From contig JAZNZY010000020.1 in NCBI GenBank assembly GCA_045595165.1, positions 83,106 through 147,105 on the forward strand: 64,000 nt of DNA, given 5' to 3'. Shown here in pieces: positions 52,475 to 61,819 of the stretch (positions within the stretch are counted from its first letter, which is position 1; every line of letters starts with the position of its first letter). Below the pieces are notes generated by a model that was not told the origin of the DNA, did not search any database, and was given only the letters and a program-made list of their open reading frames with translations. Position numbers and translations under genes: made by a program. This DNA is from SFLA01 sp045595165 (GTDB taxonomy: Bacteria > Bacillota > Clostridia > Oscillospirales > CAG-382).

Positions 52475-52768
52475 TTATACTAACTTTTTTATAGTTTGAG
52501 TTAATTCGGAAATGATCTCCTCATCCCCTTGTTTAATTCCTTCGCTGACGCAGGTGCGGATATGTTCCTCAAGCAAAATCGAAGCAAGAGAGCCCAGCGC
52601 CGCACGGGAAGCAGATATCTGATTAAGTATATCCACACAGTACTCATCGTTTTCCAGCATATTTTTAATTCCCCGTATCTGCCCTTCTATACGGCTAAGG
52701 CGGTTTACAAGCGCTTTTACCTCCTCGGGAGAACGGTGTTTTTTCTTTTGACACGAGCACTCTCTCAC
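52475..52768 (-). CDS. csoR: CsoR-family copper-sensing repressor
   Basis: 97 residues of the DUF156/CsoR family. The Cu(I) ligands match CsoR: Cys44 in EYCVDIL, His69 and Cys73 in EEHIRTC. The helical core RLSRIEGQIRGIKNML is conserved. It would leave DNA on binding Cu(I). The GTG start overlaps the copA stop by four bases, with GAGG within the end of copA. The operator at the copA promoter is given separately. Confidence 0.9.
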   Translation of the reverse strand: MRECSCQKKKHRSPEEVKALVNRLSRIEGQIRGIKNMLENDEYCVDILNQISASRAALGSLASILLEEHIRTCVSEGIKQGDEEIISELTQTIKKLV

Positions 52769-54975
52769 AGTTTTTTACCTCTCAATCTCAAAGCATTCGT
52801 AACCACGCACACCGAGCTGAAGGACATTGCAAGTCCCGCAAGCATAGGATTGAGCAGAGGTCCGCCGAAAATATGAATAACACCTGCGGCGACGGGTATG
52901 CAGATAACGTTATAACAAAACGCCCAGAAAAGATTTTGCTTTATGGTACGCATTGTCAGCTTGCTCAACCGCACTCCGCGGGCAACGTCCACGGGATCGT
53001 TTTTCATAAGCACTATGTCGGCGCTGTCGATAGCTATATCACTTCCGCTTCCCACGGCACAACCTATATCTGCTGCGGCAAGGGCGGGAGCATCGTTTAT
53101 TCCGTCCCCTACCATCATTACGGAACCGTAGCGGGATTTAAGAGTGGATATTATCTCTGCCTTTTGCTCGGGCAATACCTCGGAGTACACCTCGTCTGCA
53201 CGGAGCTGACCGCCCACGTATTCCGCGCAAGCACGGTTATCTCCCGATAAAAGCACGGTTTTTATTCCCATATGGGAAAGGCGATCAAAGGCTTCACGTG
53301 ATGTAGGCTTCAATTCATCTGCTACGGCGATAACTCCGTAAACAGTTTTATCTGCGGCGACGTACATTATGGTTTTTCCCTCGGAAGAAAGGCGCGCCGC
53401 CTCGGCATCGTATTCTGCGGTGGATATACCCTCGTCCTCAATAAGCGTTTTTTTGCCTACCAAGACCTTGATACCGTCAACAACACATTTTACGCCTTTC
53501 CCCGAAACGTTTTCCCAATCCTGCGCTTCGGAAACGGGCACTTCCTTTTCCTTGGCATATGCCATAACCGCAGAAGCAACAGGGTGCTGTGAAGGTGCTT
53601 CGCAGGAAGCCGCATAACGGATAAGCGTTTCTTTATCAGACGATACGATATCCGTAACCGAAGGCTTACCCACGGTAACCGTTCCCGTTTTATCAAATAC
53701 TGCAACCTTTATTCCGTGGGTGGTTTCAAGGGCTTCTCCGCTTTTAATAAGAATTCCGTTGGATGCACCCAATCCCGTACCCACCATAACGGCGGTGGGA
53801 GTGGCAAGTCCCAAAGCGCAGGGACAGGCAATTACCAATACGGCAGTGAAGATTCTTACGGCAAAGGAGAACTCCTCTCCTGCTATAAGCCACGCGGCGG
53901 CAGACAGAACGGCAATAGTCATTACCGTGGGAACGAAAATTCCCGAAACCTTATCCGCCAGTTTGGAAACGGGTGCTTTTTTGCTTTGCGCGTTTTCCAC
54001 AAAAGCGATAATTCCCGAAAGCACGGTATCCTTTCCCACGCGGGTCGCCTGAATATACAGCGCTCCGTTCTGGTTAAGGCTTCCTCCGGTAACCGTATCC
54101 CCCGGTTCTTTGGAAACGGGCATACTCTCGCCGGTGAGCATAGATTCGTCTACGGTACTGCTTCCCTTTACAACAATTCCGTCAACGGGGAACTTTTCTC
54201 CTGCTTTTACCAAGAGAATATCGTCTTTTTTTACAACCGCAGTGGGAATATCCGTAACGATATCTCCCGTTAAAAGATGAGAAACATCCGGTGTAAGCGC
54301 CATAAGCTTTTTTATAGCGCCCGCCGTCTTGCGTTTACTGCGGGATTCAAAATATTTGCCCAGCTTTATAAGGGTTATTACCACTGCAACGGATTCAAAA
54401 TACAGATTGTGTACTGCGTGAGCATCGTTTACCACGTTAAAGGTCTGCACAACGCTGTAAATAAAGGATGCCGTTGCTCCCACAGCTACAAGAGTATCCA
54501 TATTGGGATTGCCTCTGAACAGAGAAGAAAAGCCTACCGTAAAGAATTTATATCCGATAATCATTACGGGAACACAAAGAACTATCTGTGTTAACGCAAA
54601 TCCCAAAGGCGATTTTTCTATATGGCAAAATTCGGGGATAGGCAGAGAAGAAAAGAACATCTGACCCATGGAAACGTACAAAAGAACAAGGCTCAATACC
54701 CCTGCGACCAGCAAGCCGGAGGGCTTTTTTTCCTTTTCCTCGGATACCGCCTCCGCCAGCTTTACGTCCTCACGGATACCGAAGCCCGCTTTGGCAATTA
54801 CTCTTTCAAAATCCGCAAATCCGACTTGCTCGGGATCGTAGCTTACGGTCATTTTTTCTGTCATAAGATTAACTTCACATTCGGTTACACCGCTAAGTCT
54901 TGAAGTTACTCTTTGAACAGCGCCCGAGCACGCCGCACAGTGCATGCCCGTAATTATATATGTTTCTGTTTTCAA
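52765..54975 (-). CDS. copA: Copper-exporting P1B-type ATPase CopA
   Basis: 736 residues. A single N-terminal HMA domain has GMHCAACSGAV. Membrane helices follow; the transport motif CPCALGLATP, the phosphorylation site FDKTGTVTVG, the ATP-binding SQHPVASAV and MVGDGINDAPALAAADIG are all present. It pumps Cu(I) out of the cell. I place the start at the TTG at 54975, eight bases after AGGAGG; a GTG three codons earlier is too close to it. It heads the copA-csoR-copZ operon. Confidence 0.93.
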   Translation of the reverse strand: MKTETYIITGMHCAACSGAVQRVTSRLSGVTECEVNLMTEKMTVSYDPEQVGFADFERVIAKAGFGIREDVKLAEAVSEEKEKKPSGLLVAGVLSLVLLYVSMGQMFFSSLPIPEFCHIEKSPLGFALTQIVLCVPVMIIGYKFFTVGFSSLFRGNPNMDTLVAVGATASFIYSVVQTFNVVNDAHAVHNLYFESVAVVITLIKLGKYFESRSKRKTAGAIKKLMALTPDVSHLLTGDIVTDIPTAVVKKDDILLVKAGEKFPVDGIVVKGSSTVDESMLTGESMPVSKEPGDTVTGGSLNQNGALYIQATRVGKDTVLSGIIAFVENAQSKKAPVSKLADKVSGIFVPTVMTIAVLSAAAWLIAGEEFSFAVRIFTAVLVIACPCALGLATPTAVMVGTGLGASNGILIKSGEALETTHGIKVAVFDKTGTVTVGKPSVTDIVSSDKETLIRYAASCEAPSQHPVASAVMAYAKEKEVPVSEAQDWENVSGKGVKCVVDGIKVLVGKKTLIEDEGISTAEYDAEAARLSSEGKTIMYVAADKTVYGVIAVADELKPTSREAFDRLSHMGIKTVLLSGDNRACAEYVGGQLRADEVYSEVLPEQKAEIISTLKSRYGSVMMVGDGINDAPALAAADIGCAVGSGSDIAIDSADIVLMKNDPVDVARGVRLSKLTMRTIKQNLFWAFCYNVICIPVAAGVIHIFGGPLLNPMLAGLAMSFSSVCVVTNALRLRGKKL

Positions 54976-54995
54976 ACAGTTCACCTCCTGTCTGT

Positions 54996-55025
54996 ATTAT
55001 ATACCCCCAATGGGTATATTGTCAA
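54996..55025 (-). promoter_or_regulatory. copA promoter with CsoR operator
   Basis: Leftward TTGACA (55020-55025), an 18-base spacer and TATAAT (54996-55001). Between and over them, TATACCC and GGGTATA (55000-55018) form the G-tract inverted repeat expected for CsoR. Bound CsoR would block RNA polymerase. Confidence 0.85.
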
Positions 55026-55040
55026 TAGAAAATCTGTGTG

Positions 55041-55069
55041 TTGACTATGTTTTTTTCCTATGCTATAAT
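55041..55069 (+). promoter_or_regulatory. Promoter of the rightward gene at 55098
   Basis: TTGACT (55041-55046), a 17-base spacer and TATAAT (55064-55069), divergent from the copper operon. Confidence 0.75.
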
Positions 55070-55097
55070 TAAAAAAAGCGGTTTTGGAGGCAGACTT

Positions 55098-56969
55098 ATG
55101 AAGCTTTTGTTGATCACCCGTGAAAAAAGCGATATTTCAAAAATGTTTTTCTCTTACGCAGATTGCCGTACTGTATCTCCCGAAATTACGGAAATAGAAG
55201 ATATTTCCGTATATGACGGCGCCGCCGTGCTTGGCGGCACGGAAGATAAGCCAATAATCCTTAACGCATATTTGCGTGAAGCTTTGGAGCGTTTTGCGGA
55301 CACGGGCAAGCCTCTGTTCCTTGAATATACGGACAGCTTCCGTTGTGTTTATTCTGCTTCTCCCGTAACGGTTTCTCCCCACAGACTTGTAGCGGACATT
55401 TCGTTCGGTGAAATCAAGGAAGGCGATCTTCTTGACAGCCGTTGTAACAGCTACATACGCCCTCATTTTCTTATGCCTGATACTCTTCCCCTTTTGTATT
55501 ACCGTGAGTTCACTCCCGCTCACGACAGAATTGAGGACAGAAAAGATGACAACGTGTTAAAATATGCCGCGCTTTTTCAGGATAAAAACGTGCTTACTGC
55601 GGCATTCAGACTTTGTAATTACAGACAAGCCGTGTTTTCTCCTCAAAAGAGATGGGACTTTGTAATAAACTATATTTTCGGATTTTTGGGGATTCCTCTG
55701 CCCGTCAGACATCCCGAGCCTCAATACAAGATAAAAGGTCAGCTTGAAACACACTTTTACGATGAGATCGACAAATGCGTTTCAAGATCTTTAAAACTGC
55801 TTAAAGAATATCTTGTTGACGATGACGGAATGAAAGGTATAAAAGAAGGACTGAGCCACAATATCCTCCCCGACGGAACACGCATAACCGCAGACGTGGT
55901 GCGCACCGACTGCACGGGGGAAGCCGCAGGAGCGTTTTTGTTTTCCCACAGCACCGACCTGCAGAAAAAGGGCGAGAAAATGTATGATTTTTGCTATGGT
56001 CCTTTGATGATACACGGCGGTGAATTTGATGGGATGGTAAGATGGTCGGAGCAGGCGTGGAACGTATGTTATCAGGATGACGTTGCCCGCGCTATAATCC
56101 CTTCCCTGCTGTATGCTTATTTCGGATTGTCCGATAAATACGTAAGCGATGCTGAAAAGGCACTCACTTTCCTTTGCGAAACCACCTGCGCAGACGGTTT
56201 GCGTCCTGCAAGGACGGATATACTTGAATATATAAGATCGGGCGAAGCGGTGCGTTCCCTTGCCAACCAAGAAAAGGGGTATGCAAGCGCGCATTACAAC
56301 GCTTATTACAGCGCGGCTTTGCTTTTGGGATATATCATAACAGGAAAGGAAAGCTTTAAGGAAGCGGGCGTAAAGGGTCTGGAAACCTTGATGAGTAAAT
56401 ATCCCGATACGGTGCGTGAGCACAGCGAAACCTCGGAGTTGTGCAGACTTATATTCCCGCTCTCGGTTTTATATGCGGCAACCAAGGAAAAAGCCCATTA
56501 CGATATGCTGGACAGAGTGTTTAACGATCTGCAAAAACACCGCCACACATCGGGTGGATACGCAGAATGGGACACCGGCTACAAGGCGGCGTGCTTTAAT
56601 AATGCAGGCGGTGAATGTTCTCTACTCTCGGTAAACGGAGATCCCGTTGCAGACCTGCTGTATTCCCTTAACTGGCTTCCCTTGGGGTTTGCTTTCGCTT
56701 GGCACGTGTGCGGCGAAGCGAGATTTCTTAACGCCTGGAAGGATATATGCACCTTCTTTATAAAGACACAGCTTATAAGCGAGGATAAGCGGTTAAACGG
56801 TGGCTGGTGCAGAGGAATTGACCTTGACCGACTTGAATACTGCGGTATCCCCCACGATGTAGGCTGGGGTCCCTGCAGTCTGGAAACCGGCTGGACAGTT
56901 GCGGAAGTAACCTTGGGAATGCTTATCGGCAAAGGACTTGTAACAAAAAAGCTGATTAGAAAGGTTTAA
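55098..56969 (+). CDS. Unrecognised protein with likely alpha/alpha-barrel glycosidase-type domain
   Basis: 623 residues, cytoplasmic. The N-terminal about 200 residues are alpha/beta with AAVLGGTEDKP and FLEYTDSF and could be a glutamine amidotransferase-like or ThuA-like fold. From about 215 the protein is mainly helical, with repeated aromatic and acidic motifs such as GGEFDGMVRWSEQAWN, ADGLRPARTD, SGGYAEWDTGYKAA and NGGWCRGIDLDRL, which suggests a six-hairpin glycosidase or related toroid. GGAGG precedes the ATG at 55098. It is followed by mazG-like after 10 bases. I cannot name the family. Confidence 0.7.
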   Translation: MKLLLITREKSDISKMFFSYADCRTVSPEITEIEDISVYDGAAVLGGTEDKPIILNAYLREALERFADTGKPLFLEYTDSFRCVYSASPVTVSPHRLVADISFGEIKEGDLLDSRCNSYIRPHFLMPDTLPLLYYREFTPAHDRIEDRKDDNVLKYAALFQDKNVLTAAFRLCNYRQAVFSPQKRWDFVINYIFGFLGIPLPVRHPEPQYKIKGQLETHFYDEIDKCVSRSLKLLKEYLVDDDGMKGIKEGLSHNILPDGTRITADVVRTDCTGEAAGAFLFSHSTDLQKKGEKMYDFCYGPLMIHGGEFDGMVRWSEQAWNVCYQDDVARAIIPSLLYAYFGLSDKYVSDAEKALTFLCETTCADGLRPARTDILEYIRSGEAVRSLANQEKGYASAHYNAYYSAALLLGYIITGKESFKEAGVKGLETLMSKYPDTVREHSETSELCRLIFPLSVLYAATKEKAHYDMLDRVFNDLQKHRHTSGGYAEWDTGYKAACFNNAGGECSLLSVNGDPVADLLYSLNWLPLGFAFAWHVCGEARFLNAWKDICTFFIKTQLISEDKRLNGGWCRGIDLDRLEYCGIPHDVGWGPCSLETGWTVAEVTLGMLIGKGLVTKKLIRKV

Positions 56970-56979
56970 GGACACAGAT

Positions 56980-57285
56980 ATGGAAAAATTATATTTACTT
57001 GCAAAAGGATACACAAACCGTTTTCCTAACGGTAACGAGCCTTACCAGATCACTACGCGGCTGCTGGAAGAGTGCGGTGAGGTTGCAAGCGAGGTTAACC
57101 ATTTTGAAAAAAGCGGAATAAAATCGCTCAAACACGGTGAACCCTCAAAGCAACATCTTGCTGATGAGATCAAGCAAGCTGTAAACGCGCTTATGCAGCT
57201 CGCCGTGTACTACAACGTAGAAAACGAACTGGAAAAATCTATCGATATTTCTCTCGAGAAGATGAAAAACGAAAACTTAATATAA
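56980..57285 (+). CDS. MazG-like nucleotide pyrophosphohydrolase
   Basis: 101 residues, a single all-helical MazG-type domain. Metal ligands are EECGEVASE (ExxE) and DEIKQAVNA (the second acidic motif). It would hydrolyse (d)NTPs to monophosphates, possibly as house-cleaning. AGGA lies nine bases before the ATG. It shares an operon with the unrecognised gene upstream. Confidence 0.82.
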   Translation: MEKLYLLAKGYTNRFPNGNEPYQITTRLLEECGEVASEVNHFEKSGIKSLKHGEPSKQHLADEIKQAVNALMQLAVYYNVENELEKSIDISLEKMKNENLI

Positions 57286-57289
57286 CGTA

Positions 57290-57316
57290 AAAAGCACCGA
57301 ATTGATCGGTGCTTTT
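57290..57316. terminator. Bidirectional terminator
   Basis: AAAAGCACCGA and TCGGTGCTTTT around ATTGA, between converging genes. Confidence 0.85.
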
Positions 57317-57325
57317 ATATTATTA

Positions 57326-58282
57326 TCAATTTTGTGCGTTCAACACTTCCCCGTATTCCTTTACGGGAGGGACGCCGAATTGGTTTGCATATTCCTCACC
57401 GAGGAAGCATCCGAAGGAGGTTATGCGCTCAAACCCTTTGGCGCGGTAAAACAAAACGTCTTTTTCCAAAACCTCGCGGTTAAACGGCAGCTTTACATAG
57501 GGCTTTTTCCAGCCGGAAAAGAGGGAGTTATCCATCCAATATTCCAGCACCTTGGAATCTTCTTTACTGAAGAAGGCAAGGAGTGAATCCAAAGAAGCTA
57601 TTTCCGCAACGTTCTTTTGGCAGGAAATATCGTTTATTGAATGATCAAAGCAGCGGCGGATGGGCGCAAATTCAAGGAATATTCCATCATCGGGTTTGAC
57701 GGAAGGAGTGTCTATGGTGCCGTGGTACGCAAGATACGCAAGGCGGGCGTCGCCGCGGTACGCTTTTAACCCCTTAAGCATTGCGTTATAAATTAACATC
57801 GCTTGGTCCGAAGCCGAAAGAGAACGGCACTTTTCGCACATACAAGGCGCGGAAGCCACGTCGTCTATCCACAAATGAAAATATTTCCCGTTCCAAGGTA
57901 TAAGAGAAGCAAGCAGCCGCGTGCGTTCCGAAAGATACTCCAGCGCCTCCCCGCAAGAAGGGCACATATTAAAATCCGCAGTACGTTCCCCCTGCCCGTT
58001 TTCCCTGAACCAATGGGGATTTTTTGAAAAAAGCTCACGGGGTAAAAGCCAAGAAAGTGCGTGGCACTCCAGCTCTACTCGCACTCCTTTTGAGGAAATA
58101 CGGTCAATAAAACCAATTACCTCGGGGTCGCTTTGTCTTGCCAAAAACGCTTCAAGGGTCTGAAGCGCCTCGTTTCCTCCCGCAGGATGCAACCCGAGGG
58201 TATCAAGTCCGCTATTCAAAAACAGATTTTCCCAATAGGAGCCAATATCCGTATCGTGAATAATAATTCCCTTAGAGCTCAA
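57326..58282 (-). CDS. DUF4838-like protein
   Basis: 318 residues, no signal peptide. FHLWIDDVASAPCMCEKC has the Asp-Asp and CxCxxC pattern found in DUF4838 proteins, which accompany carbohydrate-active enzymes; a second Cys pair lies in NMCPSCGEA. The fold is probably a TIM barrel like that of related glucuronidase-associated domains. The start is TTG with GGGTGA upstream. Function is unknown; a sugar-related role is inferred from the family name only. Confidence 0.7.
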   Translation of the reverse strand: MSSKGIIIHDTDIGSYWENLFLNSGLDTLGLHPAGGNEALQTLEAFLARQSDPEVIGFIDRISSKGVRVELECHALSWLLPRELFSKNPHWFRENGQGERTADFNMCPSCGEALEYLSERTRLLASLIPWNGKYFHLWIDDVASAPCMCEKCRSLSASDQAMLIYNAMLKGLKAYRGDARLAYLAYHGTIDTPSVKPDDGIFLEFAPIRRCFDHSINDISCQKNVAEIASLDSLLAFFSKEDSKVLEYWMDNSLFSGWKKPYVKLPFNREVLEKDVLFYRAKGFERITSFGCFLGEEYANQFGVPPVKEYGEVLNAQN

Positions 58283-58314
58283 TTCATATCACCCGAATTA
58301 AATCTTATAAAAAT

Positions 58315-58343
58315 ATATTAACACACCCTTATCATCTTGTCAA
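58315..58343 (-). promoter_or_regulatory. Promoter of the DUF4838-like gene
   Basis: Leftward TTGACA (58338-58343), a 17-base spacer and TAATAT (58315-58320). Confidence 0.7.
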
Positions 58344-58354
58344 CACTGCCGTTC

Positions 58355-58383
58355 TTGACTTATTTTCACCGATATGGTATATT
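58355..58383 (+). promoter_or_regulatory. Promoter of the sigma-factor-like gene
   Basis: TTGACT (58355-58360), a 17-base spacer and TATATT (58378-58383), divergent from the promoter at 58315. Confidence 0.7.
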
Positions 58384-58425
58384 ACACATACTTGTAAAAC
58401 TATTTACCAATGGAGAACGAGCGCT

Positions 58426-58980
58426 TTGAAACACAGTGAAAACTCCATAAACGCCCTGTCCGCACAGGAAAAAGAGTTTTTGGAAAAATTGCTTGAAAAA
58501 GAATACGTTTTGATTGTGCGTGTAGCAGAAAAGATGCTGGGCGAGAGTTATCTGTCCCTTAAAGACGAAGCTTTAAGCGAACTGCATTTATTGCTGATAC
58601 GCAAAATAAAAGAGCTTATGCGCCACGAATCGCCCGAAAAATGGGTGGTTACTGCCGCTAAATATATTGCACTCCACGTAAAGACCGAGCAGGCAAAATA
58701 TCAAAGCAATTTTTCCGATACGGATATTGACGATGTTTTGTATGCAGAAGATGTTTTTGAAATGGCGTTGTATAACATCTGGCTGGAAAATGACGTGTAT
58801 TCCCTGCTTAAAAACGAGCTTACACCTCGTGAAGCACAGGTATTTGGGCTTATGTTTGAGCAAAGGCTTTCCTGCAAAGAGATAATGCAAAAGCTTGACG
58901 TAAGCGAAAGCACCGTATGGAATATAAGAAAATCCATAAAGGATAAGTACAGCTATACCATAAAAAACAAACTTTTTTAA
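58426..58980 (+). CDS. ECF-type sigma factor-like protein
   Basis: 184 residues. The C-terminal part has a clear region-4 HTH: LTPREAQVFGLMFEQR, then LSCKEIMQKLDVSESTVWNIR. The N-terminal half is helical and looks like a reduced region 2. The start is TTG with GGAG 10 bases upstream. It is followed after 66 bases by a membrane protein with a cytoplasmic N-terminus, the usual arrangement for a sigma/anti-sigma pair. Confidence 0.75.
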   Translation: MKHSENSINALSAQEKEFLEKLLEKEYVLIVRVAEKMLGESYLSLKDEALSELHLLLIRKIKELMRHESPEKWVVTAAKYIALHVKTEQAKYQSNFSDTDIDDVLYAEDVFEMALYNIWLENDVYSLLKNELTPREAQVFGLMFEQRLSCKEIMQKLDVSESTVWNIRKSIKDKYSYTIKNKLF

Positions 58981-59046
58981 AATTTTTCAAAAAAGTTTAT
59001 AGAGGTTTTTGGGTTTTTACATCATGTATTAATGAGGGGTAAATAG

Positions 59047-59868
59047 ATGGATAAAAAATTGCACGAAACGCTTGGCGGTGCAGAACTAAAAAAGCTTATA
59101 ACGGAAGACAAGCTTTGTATAGAAGAGCTGGATGCTGCCGCTTTGCAAAAGCTGTTCGATTATGAAACAGCTATGCTTTGTACCGACGAAGGCGATATCG
59201 ATACGCTTAACGCCTGCGCCGCACGGCTTGATGCGGTAAACGGTCCGCTTGTTTCCAAAGAAGAATTCTTTAATATTATAAATAAAGATATACCGGCAGT
59301 TAAGCCGGCAAGACGTTTGCAGTTTAAAAAGGTGTTGCTCGTTGCGGCAATGATAGCGATAATCACAGCCGCTATTACACTTACTGCCACCGCTGTGGAT
59401 TTTAATCCCTTTAATTATTTCAAAGAAGTAATCGCTATGGGTCCCGGAGGAACCTTGAACAAAGGCGGAGTTACCTTAGAGTATCATGATGTTCAAGAGG
59501 AATACACGAGTGTCCAAGAGGCATTGCAAAGTAAGCATATCAGTATTTGGTATCCCTCTGTTTGGCCTGACGGCATAACGCTGAAAAATATTGAATTCTC
59601 TTCAACTGCATCTTCGGAAGAAATAATACGTTTTATGACCAACAATCCCCATATCAATATGTATCTTCAGGCAAATACAGGAAAAAACCACTTCCATGGT
59701 TATTCAGAAGAATTTACAATTGAAGACTGCACATTCTATATCTTTAACGATACTCCGGATCCGTCACTGCATTACGCAGTCTGTTTTTATGGTGATTACT
59801 ATTACTGCGTCAGCGCGGATTCCTATGAAAATATTATCCTGATATTATCTAATCTGAAAAGATCATAA
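59047..59868 (+). CDS. Putative anti-sigma factor with extracytoplasmic DUF4367-like domain
   Basis: 273 residues. A cytoplasmic N-terminus (1-92) precedes one membrane helix (about 94-117). The outer domain (118-273) resembles DUF4367, a domain common at the C-terminus of clostridial anti-sigma proteins. GAGGGG precedes the ATG. Its position behind the sigma-like gene suggests that it binds and releases it on an envelope signal. No zinc-binding HxxxCxxC motif is seen at the N-terminus. Confidence 0.7.
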   Translation: MDKKLHETLGGAELKKLITEDKLCIEELDAAALQKLFDYETAMLCTDEGDIDTLNACAARLDAVNGPLVSKEEFFNIINKDIPAVKPARRLQFKKVLLVAAMIAIITAAITLTATAVDFNPFNYFKEVIAMGPGGTLNKGGVTLEYHDVQEEYTSVQEALQSKHISIWYPSVWPDGITLKNIEFSSTASSEEIIRFMTNNPHINMYLQANTGKNHFHGYSEEFTIEDCTFYIFNDTPDPSLHYAVCFYGDYYYCVSADSYENIILILSNLKRS

Positions 59869-59948
59869 CCCCTTCGCCCGCAGGGTATATTCGGGCGCTG
59901 AATTTGCTATATACGGCCATGCCAAACCGTCGTATATATACCTTCACC

Positions 59949-59979
59949 CAAAAGGCTGTTGTTTTCAACGGCCTTTTGG
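59949..59979. terminator. Hairpin after the anti-sigma gene
   Basis: CCAAAAGGC with GCCTTTTGG as the core, extended by G-T pairs, but no clear T tract. A second hairpin (CGCCCG/CGGGCG, about 59875-59898) lies just after the stop. The rest of this 230-base gap is A/T rich. Confidence 0.5.
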
Positions 59980-60100
59980 ATATTATTAAATTAAAATAAA
60001 TATATTCTGCATAAACGGTAAAAAAAACAATAATTTTGTTTTTGGTATTGACAAATCTACCCCCGAGTATAATTATATCACACAAAAAGGAGGCATTATT

Positions 60101-61819
60101 ATGAAAAAATATTTGGCTTTACTATTGCTTATTTCCACAGTTTTCCTTGCGGTTTCCTGCATAGCGGAAAATAATTCTTCCGCACCGGAGGGTTCGGACG
60201 TATCCGTGCCGAATGAATCTTCCCGACCCAAAAAAGAAGAGGACGAGTACTCTCCTATTGAGAGCTTCACCTTCGGCATACGTTCCGACGAAGGATACAG
60301 AGTTTTGGAATACAGAGGCAATGATCCTATTGTAAAAATTCCTCCCGAATACCAAGGGCTTCCCGTAATCGGTATTGCGTCATACGCTTTTAGCAGCGGC
60401 AATGCACAAATAGTTTATTTGCCAGAAACCATTACCTACATAGAAGAAAACGCTTTTTGGGGCAACCAAAAAATATACAAAGTGGTGTTAAACGAATCGC
60501 TTGAAGTTATCGGTAAACGCGCTTTTTACGGATGCTCAGCTCTTAAGAATTTAACTGTGCCTGCAAGCGTAAAAGAAATCGGTTCCGAAGCGTTTTCCGC
60601 AAGCGGATTGGAGAGTATAACTCTTCCCGAAAATCTCGAAACGATCCCCTCTTACGCTTTTATGCTTTCCAAACTCAAAGAGATAAGCCTTCCCTCCGGT
60701 ATAAAAAATATTGAGGCGGGCGCATTTTCCTATTGTTATGAGTTGGAAAAGATAACCCTGAACAACGGTTTGGAAACAATTAGCGACTCGGCGTTTGCAG
60801 CTTCCGTCATTAAAGAAATAACTGTTCCCGATACGGTAAAAACAATAAACGAAACTGTTTTTTCCGAATGCGCTTCTTTGAAAAAAGTGTATTTTGAAGG
60901 AAATGCACCATTGGATTACTCCACGGATACAACTCAGAAGTATACATATAATGTAGAATATACAGTATACTACAACGAAGGCGCAGAGGGTTTCACCTCC
61001 CCCGAATGGTACGGATACACCTGCCTGAAAGTGGGCGAATCTTTGCCCGAAGAGCAACCCCCGCAGGAGGAGCAGCCCGCGATAAAACAACTGGATACAT
61101 ATTTCCCCGAAGAGTTTTTTGAATATTCCCGCCTTAATACCGGCGATGCTGTTTTCGATATAAACGTATCAACAGAAGGAAACTTCGATGATGAGGCTGT
61201 TCCTAAGCCCGGCTACGTTAATTTTATTGATAAAGACGGTATAGGTCAGAACTGGAAATTAACGGTAACGGTAAGCGATAATATAAAATGCTTCGCTTTT
61301 ATAGAAATTGACGAAGGTATCGCTTACAGAGTAGGCAAGGTATTATACGTTCACAACACCGAAGAGAGCGACGAGCCTTTGATGATCCATACATATCTTA
61401 ATGATATATCTACAAATCGCGGATTTTGCTATATAACAGGCGACGGTGAAGTGGTTTACGGCAGTTCCGGCAGTGATAAAAACGAAGCTTATTACCTCGG
61501 CGCAGTTATTAAAGGCAATTACTGCCCGAAGTTAACCGGAACAGAGTACAAGTGGGAAGGAAACGATGTTTTTGAAGAATACTTCAATAATTACGTTATC
61601 GATGATTATAAAACCGACTGGACGCATATTGGTATCACCGAAGGAGTTTATACCGATTTTACCTACAAAGGATATACAAAATTCGATGTTTACCGCGTAG
61701 AATACAACAACACAGAAGAATATTACGCAGTACCTTACGGCGAAACACAGATCGAAGCCGTATACAAATTCCAGTTCGATGATACTATGGTTCCCGTCTG
61801 GATAAAACCCGAAGTATAA
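60101..61819 (+). CDS. BspA-type leucine-rich-repeat lipoprotein
   Basis: 572 residues. Lipobox LAVSC (Cys20), a Ser/Pro/Glu-rich linker, then about eight 21-24-residue LRR_5 repeats (about 75-290) of the type AFYGCSALKNLTVPASVKEI. Such repeats are surface adhesin or ligand-binding modules. A Glu/Pro/Gln linker (about 305-320) leads to an unrecognised beta-rich C-terminal domain (330-572) with many Tyr. AGGAGG precedes the ATG. The promoter is not clear: TTGACA at about 60049 with TATAAT only 14 bases away. Confidence 0.85.
   Translation: MKKYLALLLLISTVFLAVSCIAENNSSAPEGSDVSVPNESSRPKKEEDEYSPIESFTFGIRSDEGYRVLEYRGNDPIVKIPPEYQGLPVIGIASYAFSSGNAQIVYLPETITYIEENAFWGNQKIYKVVLNESLEVIGKRAFYGCSALKNLTVPASVKEIGSEAFSASGLESITLPENLETIPSYAFMLSKLKEISLPSGIKNIEAGAFSYCYELEKITLNNGLETISDSAFAASVIKEITVPDTVKTINETVFSECASLKKVYFEGNAPLDYSTDTTQKYTYNVEYTVYYNEGAEGFTSPEWYGYTCLKVGESLPEEQPPQEEQPAIKQLDTYFPEEFFEYSRLNTGDAVFDINVSTEGNFDDEAVPKPGYVNFIDKDGIGQNWKLTVTVSDNIKCFAFIEIDEGIAYRVGKVLYVHNTEESDEPLMIHTYLNDISTNRGFCYITGDGEVVYGSSGSDKNEAYYLGAVIKGNYCPKLTGTEYKWEGNDVFEEYFNNYVIDDYKTDWTHIGITEGVYTDFTYKGYTKFDVYRVEYNNTEEYYAVPYGETQIEAVYKFQFDDTMVPVWIKPEV

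Noticed and set aside
60049..60075. A CsoR-like site at the LRR lipoprotein promoter, because of ACCCCC and AGTATA.
   Set aside because: The two halves do not form an inverted repeat like the one at copA.
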